Assembly: GCA_025060595.1 (NCBI GenBank)
Contig: JANXBX010000010.1
Span: forward strand, 1 to 64,000
Source of the DNA: Synergistota bacterium
Lineage (GTDB): Bacteria; Synergistota; GBS-1
Length of the DNA stretch: 64,000 bases
Reading direction: 5' to 3'
Shown here: piece after piece, positions 7,837 to 16,504 of the stretch
Position numbering within the stretch: the stretch's first letter is position 1
How the letters are laid out: each line of letters starts with the position of its first letter
Notes under the pieces: model-generated
Databases searched by the model: none
Told to the model about the DNA's origin: nothing
What the model saw: only the letters and a program-made list of their open reading frames with translations
Program-made: the position numbers and the translations under genes

Positions 7837-9660
7837 TTACTCAACCGTAACACTCTTGGCAAGATTTCTAGGCTGGTCTATCTCTCTTCCTAAAATGTCA
7901 GCCACATAGTACGCAAAAAGCTGTAATGGTATAACATTAATTAGAGGATAAAATTCCTCAAGAACTTCCGGAACATATAGCACATCAGATACGTGGGACT
8001 TCATGTTTTCATCTCCCTCGGTAGCAATAGCTATGAGTTTCGCATGCCTCGCTTTGGCCTCCTGAATATTACTTAAAGTTTTAGCATAAAGCTTATCCTT
8101 TGGAACTATAACTAAAACCGGCATTAGCTCATCTATCAAAGCTATAGGTCCATGTTTCATCTCCCCAGCAGCATAAGCCTCAGCATGTATATAAGATATT
8201 TCCTTAAGCTTTAAGGCTCCCTCTAAAGCAATAGGATAATTTATCCCCCTTGCAAGATAAAGGAAGTTAGAATAATGATAATACTTTTGAGATAGCTCCT
8301 TAACCTGTGGAGATAACGCTAGGCAGGCCTCGACATGATAGGGAAGCTGCCAGAGCTCCCTTATGATAACTTCGCTCTCCCTCTCGCTTAAAGTCCCCCT
8401 AACCTGAGCAAATCTAAAGGCTAGAAGGTAAAGAGCTGAAAGTTGTGCAGTAAAGGCCTTTGTTGAGGCTACACCAATTTCCGGACCCGCCCTTAAATAC
8501 ATGGTCCTATGCGCTTCCCTCGTTATGGTGCTTCCCTGAACATTAGCTAATGCTAATGTGAAAGAACCTTTAGCCTTTGCCTCCCTGAGCCCAGCTAAGG
8601 TATCAGCTGTCTCACCCGATTGAGAAATGGCTATTGTCAAGCTGCCAGGAGGTATTATTGGATCCCTATATCTAAACTCGGAACCAATATCTACCTCTAC
8701 CGGGATCCTAGCCCATCTTTCAAAAATGCATTTCCCCACCATACCAGCATGATAGGAAGTCCCACAAGCTACTATGAAAATCTTATTCAAGCTTTTTATG
8801 TAACTATCATCTAAATCAAGCTCACTTAAGTCTATACTGCTTTCCTTCAGCCTCCCCTTAAGAACATTCCTGACCACACTTCCCTGCTCATTTATCTCCT
8901 TTAGCATATAATGCTTATACCCTCCACGAGATACCATAGAGCTATCCCATTCCACAAAGTGAACCTGCTTTACCTTTCTCGCTCCACCTAAGTCGAAAAC
9001 CCACCACCTTGATTCCTCTACAACTACCACTTCTCTATCCTCTAAGTAAACGACCTTTCTTGTGTAAGGAAGTATGGCAGGAACATCAGATGCAAGGAAT
9101 GTCTCTCCCTCACCTATACCAAGAACTAAGGGGCTACCGTACCTTGCAGCTACAAGCTTCCTTGGCTCCTCGGTTGAAATTACAGCAATAGCATAGGAGC
9201 CATCAAGCCTCTTTAGAGCCTTAGCAACTGCTTCCTCTAAGTTATTTGAATAATACTTGCTTATCAGCTGAACTATTACCTCTGTATCTGTCTCCGAGGA
9301 AAAGCGAATCCCCTCTAACTGAAGCTCATGCTTTATTTCTTTGTAATTTTCGATTATTCCGTTATGAACTAAGGCAAATCTCCCTGTAACATCAACATGA
9401 GGATGAGCATTGACATCATTTGGACTTCCATGAGTAGCCCAACGGGTGTGACCTATACCGATGCTTCCCAGAAGGTCTTCCCCCTTAATAAGGTTTTCCA
9501 AATCTCTTATCTTTCCTGCGGTCTTAACCACCTTTATCCTTCCATCCGAAAGAAGAGCAACACCTGCGGAGTCATAACCTCTATACTCTAAGCGATATAA
9601 TCCCTCAATAAGAATAGGTATTACATTTCTATAACCTATGTAACCTATTATCCCACACAT
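7837..9660 (-). CDS. glmS: Glutamine-fructose-6-phosphate aminotransferase (isomerizing)
   Basis: Makes glucosamine-6-phosphate from fructose-6-phosphate and glutamine, the first step to UDP-GlcNAc. The N-terminal glutaminase domain starts MCGIIGYIG, with Cys2 as nucleophile after Met removal, and has RWATHG and HNGIIENY. Two SIS domains follow (GTSYHAG and SQSGETADT in the first). The C-terminus PRNLAKSVTVE is the conserved tail that closes the active site. 607 residues, full length. It lies 6 bp after galU and 24 bp before trxB, so it shares their transcript. I see no glmS ribozyme-like leader; the 6-bp gap cannot hold one. Confidence 0.97.
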   Translation of the reverse strand: MCGIIGYIGYRNVIPILIEGLYRLEYRGYDSAGVALLSDGRIKVVKTAGKIRDLENLIKGEDLLGSIGIGHTRWATHGSPNDVNAHPHVDVTGRFALVHNGIIENYKEIKHELQLEGIRFSSETDTEVIVQLISKYYSNNLEEAVAKALKRLDGSYAIAVISTEEPRKLVAARYGSPLVLGIGEGETFLASDVPAILPYTRKVVYLEDREVVVVEESRWWVFDLGGARKVKQVHFVEWDSSMVSRGGYKHYMLKEINEQGSVVRNVLKGRLKESSIDLSELDLDDSYIKSLNKIFIVACGTSYHAGMVGKCIFERWARIPVEVDIGSEFRYRDPIIPPGSLTIAISQSGETADTLAGLREAKAKGSFTLALANVQGSTITREAHRTMYLRAGPEIGVASTKAFTAQLSALYLLAFRFAQVRGTLSERESEVIIRELWQLPYHVEACLALSPQVKELSQKYYHYSNFLYLARGINYPIALEGALKLKEISYIHAEAYAAGEMKHGPIALIDELMPVLVIVPKDKLYAKTLSNIQEAKARHAKLIAIATEGDENMKSHVSDVLYVPEVLEEFYPLINVIPLQLFAYYVADILGREIDQPRNLAKSVTVE

Positions 9661-9666
9661 TAATCC

Positions 9667-10536
9667 TCACCACTCCTTCATTATATTTTCGAGAAAGGCC
9701 TTAAACTCCCTTTTGAAATCATTATGCCTCAATGCAAGCTCAACCGTCGCTTTGATAAAGCTTTCTATGGTTCCACAATCGTATCTTTTGCCCTTATACT
9801 TGACACCATAAATTGGTTCCTCTTCAAGAAGCAATCTCATGGCATCGGTAAGCTGGATCTCTCCACCAGCACCAGGTTCAACTCGCTCTAAACAATTAAA
9901 TATCTTAGGCGAAAGTATATATCTACCAATTATGGCAAGGTTAGATGGGGCCTCGTTTTTTTTAGGTTTCTCAACAAGATCAACAATCTTATAGATACCC
10001 CTCTCTATCTCCTCAACCTTAACCACACCATACCTTGACACCTCATCCCATGAGACCTCCTCAAGAGCGATAACGCTGCCGCCAAATCTTTCGTGAACAT
10101 CTAACAAAAAAGATATGGCTGGTCTCTCCCCTATTATTACATCATCCGCTAAAAATATCGCGAAATATTCATGCTCAACAACAGGCTTAGCGCAGAGTAT
10201 AGCATGACCGAGCCCCTTTGGCTCTCTCTGTCTTACAAACACAAAATCAGCCATCTCAGATATGGATACTATAAGATCAAGAAGATCATTCAATCCCTTT
10301 CCCCTTAGAGTAGATTCAAGCTCAAACGATCTATCAAAATAATCCTCTATAACCCTTTTGCCTTTAGCTGTAATAAGGATAAGTTGATTTATCCCAGCAG
10401 AAACAGCTTCCTCCACTGAATACTGAACAAGAGGTTTATCTACAAGAGGTAGCATCTCTTTAGGAATTACTTTTGTGGCGGGTAAAAACCTCGTTCCAAG
10501 ACCAGCTACTGGGAAGACGGCCTTCTTTATGCTCAT
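9667..10536 (-). CDS. galU: UTP-glucose-1-phosphate uridylyltransferase
   Basis: Makes UDP-glucose from UTP and glucose-1-phosphate, feeding GalE and nucleotide-sugar enzymes encoded 7 kb downstream. The nucleotidyltransferase signature AGLGTRFLPATK (residues 11-22) and KEMLPLVDKP are present, with FAIFLADD and the sugar-binding KYDCGT-like GKRYDCGT near the end. 289 residues is the normal bacterial length. A GGGGGTGGGCTT leader precedes ATG. It overlaps no neighbour but is 6 bp from glmS and 21 bp from the TPR-NHL gene. Confidence 0.96.
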   Translation of the reverse strand: MSIKKAVFPVAGLGTRFLPATKVIPKEMLPLVDKPLVQYSVEEAVSAGINQLILITAKGKRVIEDYFDRSFELESTLRGKGLNDLLDLIVSISEMADFVFVRQREPKGLGHAILCAKPVVEHEYFAIFLADDVIIGERPAISFLLDVHERFGGSVIALEEVSWDEVSRYGVVKVEEIERGIYKIVDLVEKPKKNEAPSNLAIIGRYILSPKIFNCLERVEPGAGGEIQLTDAMRLLLEEEPIYGVKYKGKRYDCGTIESFIKATVELALRHNDFKREFKAFLENIMKEW

Positions 10537-10557
10537 AAGCCCACCCCCTCTTTGAGG

Positions 10558-12600
10558 TTAACGTAAGACCTTCTCCGGTTCCCCCCAGCTATAATAAGTT
10601 ACCTCATCCTCATAATGTGCAGTAGGCATCTCTATAAAAACCCTTAAGTTTTTTCTCGCTTCCTCTTTATCGCTACGCGAAAGGGAAGTATAGGATACTA
10701 AATAAGACTCATAAGGTGACCTTCTAAGGTGATAAGCTATAGGCATTTCCTTATCAATATAGAATATATTCCAAAATCGACCCCCAGTGTAGGCCATCAA
10801 GCTTTCCCAGGAAGGATCAGGCTCTTTATCGGAGATTATAAATAATCTAATCTGGTGCTTTCTCATAAAATATGCCATCTTACGCATTTCAGCCTCAGAA
10901 AGAACAGGTAGATTGCCACAATATAATAACACCCTTTCCCTATCTTTTTGAACCAATAGCCTTAAGACCCTATCTAATAAAGCCTTTGCATTAAATGGCT
11001 CTTTAGATTTCTCCCAAACCCATCTACTTATCGGAAGCTCAGAAGAGGAAAAAGCCCCAACAACAAAAGCCTCGTCAATAGCGAAAAGCCTTAGCTTAAG
11101 GACTTTTAAAACCTCCTCAATCTCCCTTTCAAAGGCAGGATCAGCTATAACGCCAATAGCTAAAGGCTTATCAATTTCCTTAATAGCGGAAGGCTCAATT
11201 ATCCAATCTCCCTCAATAATGCGGACGAATAAGCCGATCTTTTCCAGAGGAAGAGGATACCAACCCTCTGAAACTTCGATCTCCACCTCTCTCTCAAGAT
11301 TCTCTTTAATGTTAAGCTTTGCAATTCTTATCTCTATCTCACCTGTGTGAAGAGGGGTCTCCACCTTATAAAGAAGAAACCGATCAAAATCAACTAAAAA
11401 TATATTTCCAAACCTATCGAGGCAAAGAGAGGAAAGCGCCGAAACCTTTGAAACGTTAACCTTTTCTACAACCTTATCTTTATCTATAAGAAAGAAACAC
11501 TTTCTTTCCTCGTCAGCAACGATAACCCTATTTTTAAAATCTAAGGAAAGACCTCTTGAAAAAACGTCCTCTAGAAATCTTCCCTTAAGCAAACCATCCC
11601 ATCCAAACTTAAACACGCATCTTTCGCTGCCATCAGAGACCCAAATGTCTCCCTTATCATCAACACAAAGAGCTAAAGGCTCCCATAAAACCCCTTCCCC
11701 TATGGTCCTTACAAGCTTCCCATCCAAGGTATATCTACATATGCGATGGTTACCCCAATCACATACATAAAGATAGCCATAGGGATCTATAGCTAATCCC
11801 TGCGGGTTAAGAAGCTCTCCCTCACCAAAAGAGTTAATTAACTTACCTGAAAGGTCAAAAATGAAAACCTTACTTTCTGAAAAGTCAGAAACATAGACGC
11901 GCCCATCTAAGGAAACTGCTATACCTGAGGGATTTTTTAGGCCTCCCCACGATCTAATAGGTATACCTTCCCTGGTAAGCACAAATATTTTGCCCCTTCC
12001 ATAATCTGCTATATAAAGATTATCATCCGGACCTAAAGCCATGGCAGAAGCATTATAAACTGGGTTAATAAAGATGTTTCTAAGGCTTTCTAGAATTCCT
12101 TTATTTTCTCTTACCATATCAATGGGGTTAACCATAATATAGTTTTTAGGAAAGAGAAACTGCGGAATAGAAAGCCTTGGAAAAACCGTTTTATTAACTT
12201 TTTCAAGAGCTCTTATAAGACGCAAATCTGCAGGCTTAACCTCTAAATAAAGCTCAAACATCCTTTTAGCTTCCTCTAACGCCCCCTGTCTTAGATATAT
12301 CAATCCCTTCCAATAATAAGGCTCAAGCGCATAAAGATCTGCCTTTATAGCCTGATCAAAGTTTTTTAAGGCCTCATCGTATTTCCCCAACCAAAAGGCT
12401 TCTAATCCATTCTTAAACTCCCCTAAGGCTCTTACTGGATCTCTCTTAATCCCTCGAGGGGGAGCAATCTGTTCAGGAGGAACTAAACCCGGTAAGGGAG
12501 GAGGAGTTTTAGTAGAAGCGTAAATCTCACTCTTAATAAGAAAAAGAAAGAAAAATAGAAAAAAAGAAAGGGCTATCCTTAATAAGCAGTGAGTTTTCAT
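10558..12600 (-). CDS. Secreted TPR-NHL beta-propeller protein with vWA-like C-terminal region
   Basis: The N-terminus MKTHCLLRIALSFFLFFFLF is a signal peptide or anchor. A proline-rich linker follows, then TPR-type helices (EAFWLGKYDEALKNFDQAIK, residues about 75-94). Next come at least four NHL-type propeller blades with recurring LYIADYG, VYVSDFS, LYVCDWGNHR and IWVSDGS. The last 200 residues have a pattern like a vWA or alpha/beta domain (VLLYCGNLPVL, IRLFIISDKEPD, YTGGRFWNI). I do not recognise a named family for the whole. It is probably extracytoplasmic with a scaffold or binding role. The start at 12600 gives a clean signal sequence; the ATG at 12624 lies inside the small upstream gene. 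Its SD is about 17 bases away, so translation may be coupled to that gene. 680 residues. Confidence 0.75.
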   Translation of the reverse strand: MKTHCLLRIALSFFLFFFLFLIKSEIYASTKTPPPLPGLVPPEQIAPPRGIKRDPVRALGEFKNGLEAFWLGKYDEALKNFDQAIKADLYALEPYYWKGLIYLRQGALEEAKRMFELYLEVKPADLRLIRALEKVNKTVFPRLSIPQFLFPKNYIMVNPIDMVRENKGILESLRNIFINPVYNASAMALGPDDNLYIADYGRGKIFVLTREGIPIRSWGGLKNPSGIAVSLDGRVYVSDFSESKVFIFDLSGKLINSFGEGELLNPQGLAIDPYGYLYVCDWGNHRICRYTLDGKLVRTIGEGVLWEPLALCVDDKGDIWVSDGSERCVFKFGWDGLLKGRFLEDVFSRGLSLDFKNRVIVADEERKCFFLIDKDKVVEKVNVSKVSALSSLCLDRFGNIFLVDFDRFLLYKVETPLHTGEIEIRIAKLNIKENLEREVEIEVSEGWYPLPLEKIGLFVRIIEGDWIIEPSAIKEIDKPLAIGVIADPAFEREIEEVLKVLKLRLFAIDEAFVVGAFSSSELPISRWVWEKSKEPFNAKALLDRVLRLLVQKDRERVLLYCGNLPVLSEAEMRKMAYFMRKHQIRLFIISDKEPDPSWESLMAYTGGRFWNIFYIDKEMPIAYHLRRSPYESYLVSYTSLSRSDKEEARKNLRVFIEMPTAHYEDEVTYYSWGEPEKVLR

Positions 12601-12602
12601 AT

Positions 12603-12761
12603 TTAACGAAAGCTTTCCCTCCATAACTGTTTTCTAACCATAAGATCTATGATGAATCTAAATCGATCCCCTACATTAGGTTCATAAAAGATTATTAAGA
12701 GGTATAGAAAAAGAAGGAGGGTTATAACAAAAATTATGAATATTATCACATCCCTACGCAT
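12603..12761 (-). CDS. Small single-pass membrane protein (52 residues)
   Basis: An intact 52-codon reading frame fills the gap between the flavoprotein and TPR-NHL genes. It starts MRRDVIIFIIFVITLLLF with a very hydrophobic helix (residues about 5-25), then a polar tail ending RKQLWRESFR. A strong SD, GGGAGGGGTA, directly precedes ATG. The stop TAA is 2 bp before the next gene's ATG, an arrangement typical of translational coupling. No family is recognised. Positive residues before the helix and a basic tail suggest an inner-membrane peptide, perhaps a partner of the secreted TPR-NHL protein; that pairing is inference. Confidence 0.65.
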   Translation of the reverse strand: MRRDVIIFIIFVITLLLFLYLLIIFYEPNVGDRFRFIIDLMVRKQLWRESFR

Positions 12762-12773
12762 TACCCCTCCCTG

Positions 12774-14171
12774 CTAACCTTTCACCCTCTCTTCTCTCCT
12801 CAATATTTCCCTTCCTATCACAATTCCGGAAATAGAGGCCTGCATAAGCCCCCTAGTTATTCCAGCTCCATCTCCACCAGCAAATAGATTTTTAACCTCC
12901 GTCTCCAAGTTCGAAGAGAGCCTTAACTTTGAAGAGTAAAACTTTACCTCAACCCCATAAAGGAGGGTAAATGGAGAGAATACACCTGGTGCAATTTTGT
13001 CAAGTGCTTCAAGCATTTCTTTTATATCCTGAAGATATCTGAAGGGAAGGACAAAGCTTAAGTCTCCAGGGACAGCTTCCTTAAGGGAAGGCTCTATGGG
13101 ACCCCTACTTATTCTGCTATAGGTAGATCTTCTACCGTTTAAAAGGTCACCAAGCCTCTGGACTATAACGGCCCCACTTAACATATTAGCGAGCCTCGCC
13201 ACATGACTACCATAAAGATTGGGCTCATGGAAAGGCTCTGTAAAGGAGGTACTCACAAGAATTGCAAAATTTGTCTTATCCGTCTCTCTATTCCTATAGC
13301 TGTGACCATTAACGGATAAAACCCTTTCCTCTTCGTTCCACTCTACCACTACCTCACCGTGCGGACACATACAGAAGGTTCTAACCTTATCATCAAAAAA
13401 CCTAGAATAGTAAATAAGCTTTGCCTCGTAAAAAACGCTAGTCAGTTCCTCCATCACAGCTGCAGGAAGCTCCACTCTAACTCCGATATCAACAGGGTTA
13501 CGCTCAAGAGATAAACCAAGCTTTCGAGCTTGCTCCTCAAGCCAACTAGCACCCGACCTTCCAGGAGCTACAACCACATATCTACCTTGAATCTCATCTC
13601 CATTTGCAAGTCTAACTCCCCTAACCTTTTTAGACTCCTTATCTATCAGAATCTCCTCAACCTTTGAGTGATATTTTATTTCAACTTTATCTTTAAGAAA
13701 ATCCTCCATCTTTAGCAAGGTTTCATAGCAGTTTTCTGTTCCTAGGTGTCTTATCTTCATTGGAACAAGCTTAAGCCCTGCCTTCTGGGCCTTAAATGTA
13801 AACTTAATTACATCATCAGGAGAAGGATCAAAGATACGCCCCCCGTTACCGAAACCTGAATAAATCTGATCAACATATTGCAATAATTCACTAGCAACTT
13901 CCTCTGAAAGGAGCTCTGTCAATCTTCCACCTGCATCCAAACTAAGAGTTAGCTTGCCATCGCTAAAAGCTCCTGCTCCTCCCCATCCAGAGACCAAGGC
14001 GCAAAAATGACAACGTCGACATGCCCCACCTTGCTCTCTCATGGGACAAAACCTTCTCTTAATAGAAGCTCCTCTTTCTAAAACAACAACTTCTAAATTA
14101 GACCTTTTAACAAGCTCTAAGGCGCAAAAAATACCTGTTGGACCAGCTCCCACTATGATAACATCATACAT
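12774..14171 (-). CDS. FAD-dependent dehydrogenase of the COG2509 type
   Basis: Flavoprotein with an N-terminal FAD motif VGAGPTG (residues 7-13) and ERG at the end of the second strand, and a C-terminal FAD contact in NLFAGGDGAGITRGLMQA. Between them lies a cysteine cluster, C42-x8-C51-x2-C54-x2-C57, followed by SGWGGAGAFSDGKL, the family's hallmark. The substrate is unknown in the family. The four cysteines could bind a metal or Fe-S cluster (inference). About 465 residues, normal. I chose the ATG at 14171, which overlaps the preceding gene by 8 bp and has GGGGAG 11 bases upstream. An ATG at 14180 is too close to that SD. Confidence 0.85.
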   Translation of the reverse strand: MYDVIIVGAGPTGIFCALELVKRSNLEVVVLERGASIKRRFCPMREQGGACRRCHFCALVSGWGGAGAFSDGKLTLSLDAGGRLTELLSEEVASELLQYVDQIYSGFGNGGRIFDPSPDDVIKFTFKAQKAGLKLVPMKIRHLGTENCYETLLKMEDFLKDKVEIKYHSKVEEILIDKESKKVRGVRLANGDEIQGRYVVVAPGRSGASWLEEQARKLGLSLERNPVDIGVRVELPAAVMEELTSVFYEAKLIYYSRFFDDKVRTFCMCPHGEVVVEWNEEERVLSVNGHSYRNRETDKTNFAILVSTSFTEPFHEPNLYGSHVARLANMLSGAVIVQRLGDLLNGRRSTYSRISRGPIEPSLKEAVPGDLSFVLPFRYLQDIKEMLEALDKIAPGVFSPFTLLYGVEVKFYSSKLRLSSNLETEVKNLFAGGDGAGITRGLMQASISGIVIGREILRREERVKG

Positions 14172-15090
14172 TTTTACCATCTCTCCCCATCGCTTCTAGA
14201 ATTTTTAAGGCTATATAGAAAGATTCTCTTCCATCATTTATGGTACCTTTACCAGCTTTAACATTTTTAATAAAATTATGTATCTCCTTCTTTAACGGTT
14301 CCTCTGAGGAGAAAAGCTTTATATGCTCAGTGGTTCGCAAACCATCCAAGTCATAAACGAATAGCTCTCTCTGAGTGTAGTTTAAAACTATCCTCTTGTT
14401 TTCGTCAAGTATATCAAGCTCCCGAGTAGCTGTTGGGCTAACTCTACTTACTATAAAGTAGGCTCTGCAACCTCCTTTAAATCGAAGATAAGCAGAAGCC
14501 ACATCCTCATGAGGTGAGACAACAGACATTCCAATACCTTTTATATCTTCAACCTCCTCACTTACTACTGATAGAACGATATCTATATCATGAACCATGA
14601 GGTCAAGAACAACCCCCACATCCAGATTCCTATTAACAAAAGGACAAAGCCTCTTAGCCACTATAAAAAACGGCTTCTCAATAAACTTGGGAAGATAAGA
14701 GACTATTGGGTTAAACCTTTCTACATAACCTACCTGAAAAACCACACCCTTTTCCTGAGAAATTTTAAATAGTTCATCAGCATGTTCTAGCTTCGTAGCT
14801 ATCGGTTTTTCAAGGAGAACGTTTATCCCTCTAAGCAGGCAATCCTTAGCTATCTCATAATGCAAAGTAGTAGGAACGGCTATACTAACTGCATGAGGAC
14901 TTTCCTTATCAAGCATCTCCCTATAGTCAGTATAGGCTTTACAACTATAAATATTGGCTATCTCTTCAGCCCTTTCTTCAAGAATATCAGCAACCGCAAC
15001 AAGGTTCGACTCTTTTAACTCACTATATATCCTCGCATGATGCCTCCCTAAATACCCCACACCTATAACTGCGGCTTTTATTTCTCCCAT
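14164..15090 (-). CDS. Gfo/Idh/MocA-family NAD(P)-dependent oxidoreductase
   Basis: Sugar-type dehydrogenase fold with N-terminal Rossmann domain (IGVGYLGRHH) and the family's catalytic lysine motif LLEKPIA. The C-terminal alpha/beta part has DLMVHDIDIVLS, which carries the conserved His and Asp. About 308 residues, normal length. Substrate unknown; bacterial relatives act on sugar nucleotides, inositol or biliverdin. The ATG at 15090 is preferred because the family usually starts 6-8 residues before the glycine motif. A GTG at 15102 is also in frame. It is 16 bp after the CCA-adding enzyme gene and overlaps the flavoprotein gene. Confidence 0.85.
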   Translation of the reverse strand: MGEIKAAVIGVGYLGRHHARIYSELKESNLVAVADILEERAEEIANIYSCKAYTDYREMLDKESPHAVSIAVPTTLHYEIAKDCLLRGINVLLEKPIATKLEHADELFKISQEKGVVFQVGYVERFNPIVSYLPKFIEKPFFIVAKRLCPFVNRNLDVGVVLDLMVHDIDIVLSVVSEEVEDIKGIGMSVVSPHEDVASAYLRFKGGCRAYFIVSRVSPTATRELDILDENKRIVLNYTQRELFVYDLDGLRTTEHIKLFSSEEPLKKEIHNFIKNVKAGKGTINDGRESFYIALKILEAMGRDGKNV

Positions 15091-15106
15091 CTTGTCCGGC
15101 ACCCAT

Positions 15107-16504
15107 TTATATTATCCCCAAAATCCTTCTCAAAGCCTCATCCTTAGTTTTAAGCTTTCCCATCCTTTGAAGATAAACTATCCTATCCTTTATAATCCCT
15201 ATCTCCTTACCCTCCCTCAAGCCAGTTACAGCCATTATATCCTTTCCACTTAGGAGAGGTTTAACCCTGAGTACATCGTCAAGGTAATACCTGATCCTTT
15301 CTCCTATTTCAAAAAGCGATCTTCTTTCCTCATCAGAAACCTTTTTACCCCTCGTAGCTCTTAAATCAGCAATAGAGAGGAGAAGTAAGCTTAATGCATC
15401 CTCTCCTACTTTCATAAGCCAAGAAAGAAGCGACCTCTCCCAAGGTCTACCAGCCCCTTCTCTTTTCAAGAAAAATAAGGGCATCATATGATTATAGACT
15501 AGCTTGGATATGTAATCTATCTCTCTACTGCCCAAAAGAAGCGCTCGAGAGTATCCCCTTGCTATCTTGGATCCTATAAACTGATGCCCCTTAAACATTA
15601 CCTCTCCATCTTTTACCCTGAAACAAAAAGGCTTTCCTACATCATGAAGTAGTGCAGCAATCCTAAGAAGATCCCTTCTCCTAAAGAATCCAACCTTTGA
15701 CTCAAGATAGCTTCTATCTATCCATGAGGGAGGGGCGCAAAGAAGATCCTCCATAGCCTCAAGCGTTTTAATCGAGTGATTAAGAACATCAAGATGGTGA
15801 TAATCTCCCTGCGGCATACCTCTCATAAGCTTAAAAGCTAAGAAAAACCTTTCAAGATAACCCAGATCTAACATATCTTTAACGGCTAGGTAAAAGTAGT
15901 CGCCGAGAAGCAGCTTTTTCCACTCTTCCGCAATCCTTTCCCTTGGGGAAGCTTTCCAGGGAGAAAAATTCAATATCTTTCTTTTAACTATCCTTCTAGT
16001 TCCCTCATGAATCTTAAATCCTAAAGAGGACCTAAATCTGAAAGCCCGCAGCAATCTTAAGGAGTCATAATCAAAAGCGTGAGGAGAAGCCACTTTTATC
16101 ACGCCTTCCTCTATATCTCTAAGCCCATCCAATGGGTCAAAAATCCTCTCACTTTCTAAATTCAAAGCTATGGAGTTAATAGTGAAGTCTCTACTTAAAA
16201 GATCACCGATTAAAGTGTGACCGTTAAGCGGTGTGAAGTCAAATGTAAAAGGATATTTAAGAACCTTAAAAGTCTTCCTCTCCTTACCTAGTACTACGAC
16301 TTTACCGCCTATCTCTGAGGCGAAACTTAAGGGAATAGAGTAAGAGCAAAAAACCACATCTATATCGCTAGAAAGCTTACCCATTAGAGCTTCTCTTATA
16401 GCTCCACCAACTATATAAGCCTTTCCGTTTTTTCTCAAACAGGAGCGCAGTGGCTCATACCAAAAGCTATTTCTGAAAAGCGCTATTAAGTCCCCTAATC
16501 TCAA
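15107..16504 (-). CDS. cca: CCA tRNA nucleotidyltransferase / poly(A) polymerase family protein with HD domain
   Basis: Adds or repairs the 3' CCA of tRNA. Class II nucleotidyltransferase core: GGAIREAL (33-40) and the metal-binding carboxylates in SDIDVV (Asp47, Asp49). RDFTINSIALN and RAFRFRSSLGF are the motif B and head-domain signatures. Residues from about 240 hold an HD domain with LLHDVGKP and later YNHMMP. The start is a TTG at 16504, supported by GGAGG six bases upstream. It overlaps folC by 38 bp. All six tRNA genes in this window encode CCA, so repair rather than primary addition is one likely use. A poly(A) polymerase role cannot be excluded. Confidence 0.9.
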   Translation of the reverse strand: MRLGDLIALFRNSFWYEPLRSCLRKNGKAYIVGGAIREALMGKLSSDIDVVFCSYSIPLSFASEIGGKVVVLGKERKTFKVLKYPFTFDFTPLNGHTLIGDLLSRDFTINSIALNLESERIFDPLDGLRDIEEGVIKVASPHAFDYDSLRLLRAFRFRSSLGFKIHEGTRRIVKRKILNFSPWKASPRERIAEEWKKLLLGDYFYLAVKDMLDLGYLERFFLAFKLMRGMPQGDYHHLDVLNHSIKTLEAMEDLLCAPPSWIDRSYLESKVGFFRRRDLLRIAALLHDVGKPFCFRVKDGEVMFKGHQFIGSKIARGYSRALLLGSREIDYISKLVYNHMMPLFFLKREGAGRPWERSLLSWLMKVGEDALSLLLLSIADLRATRGKKVSDEERRSLFEIGERIRYYLDDVLRVKPLLSGKDIMAVTGLREGKEIGIIKDRIVYLQRMGKLKTKDEALRRILGII

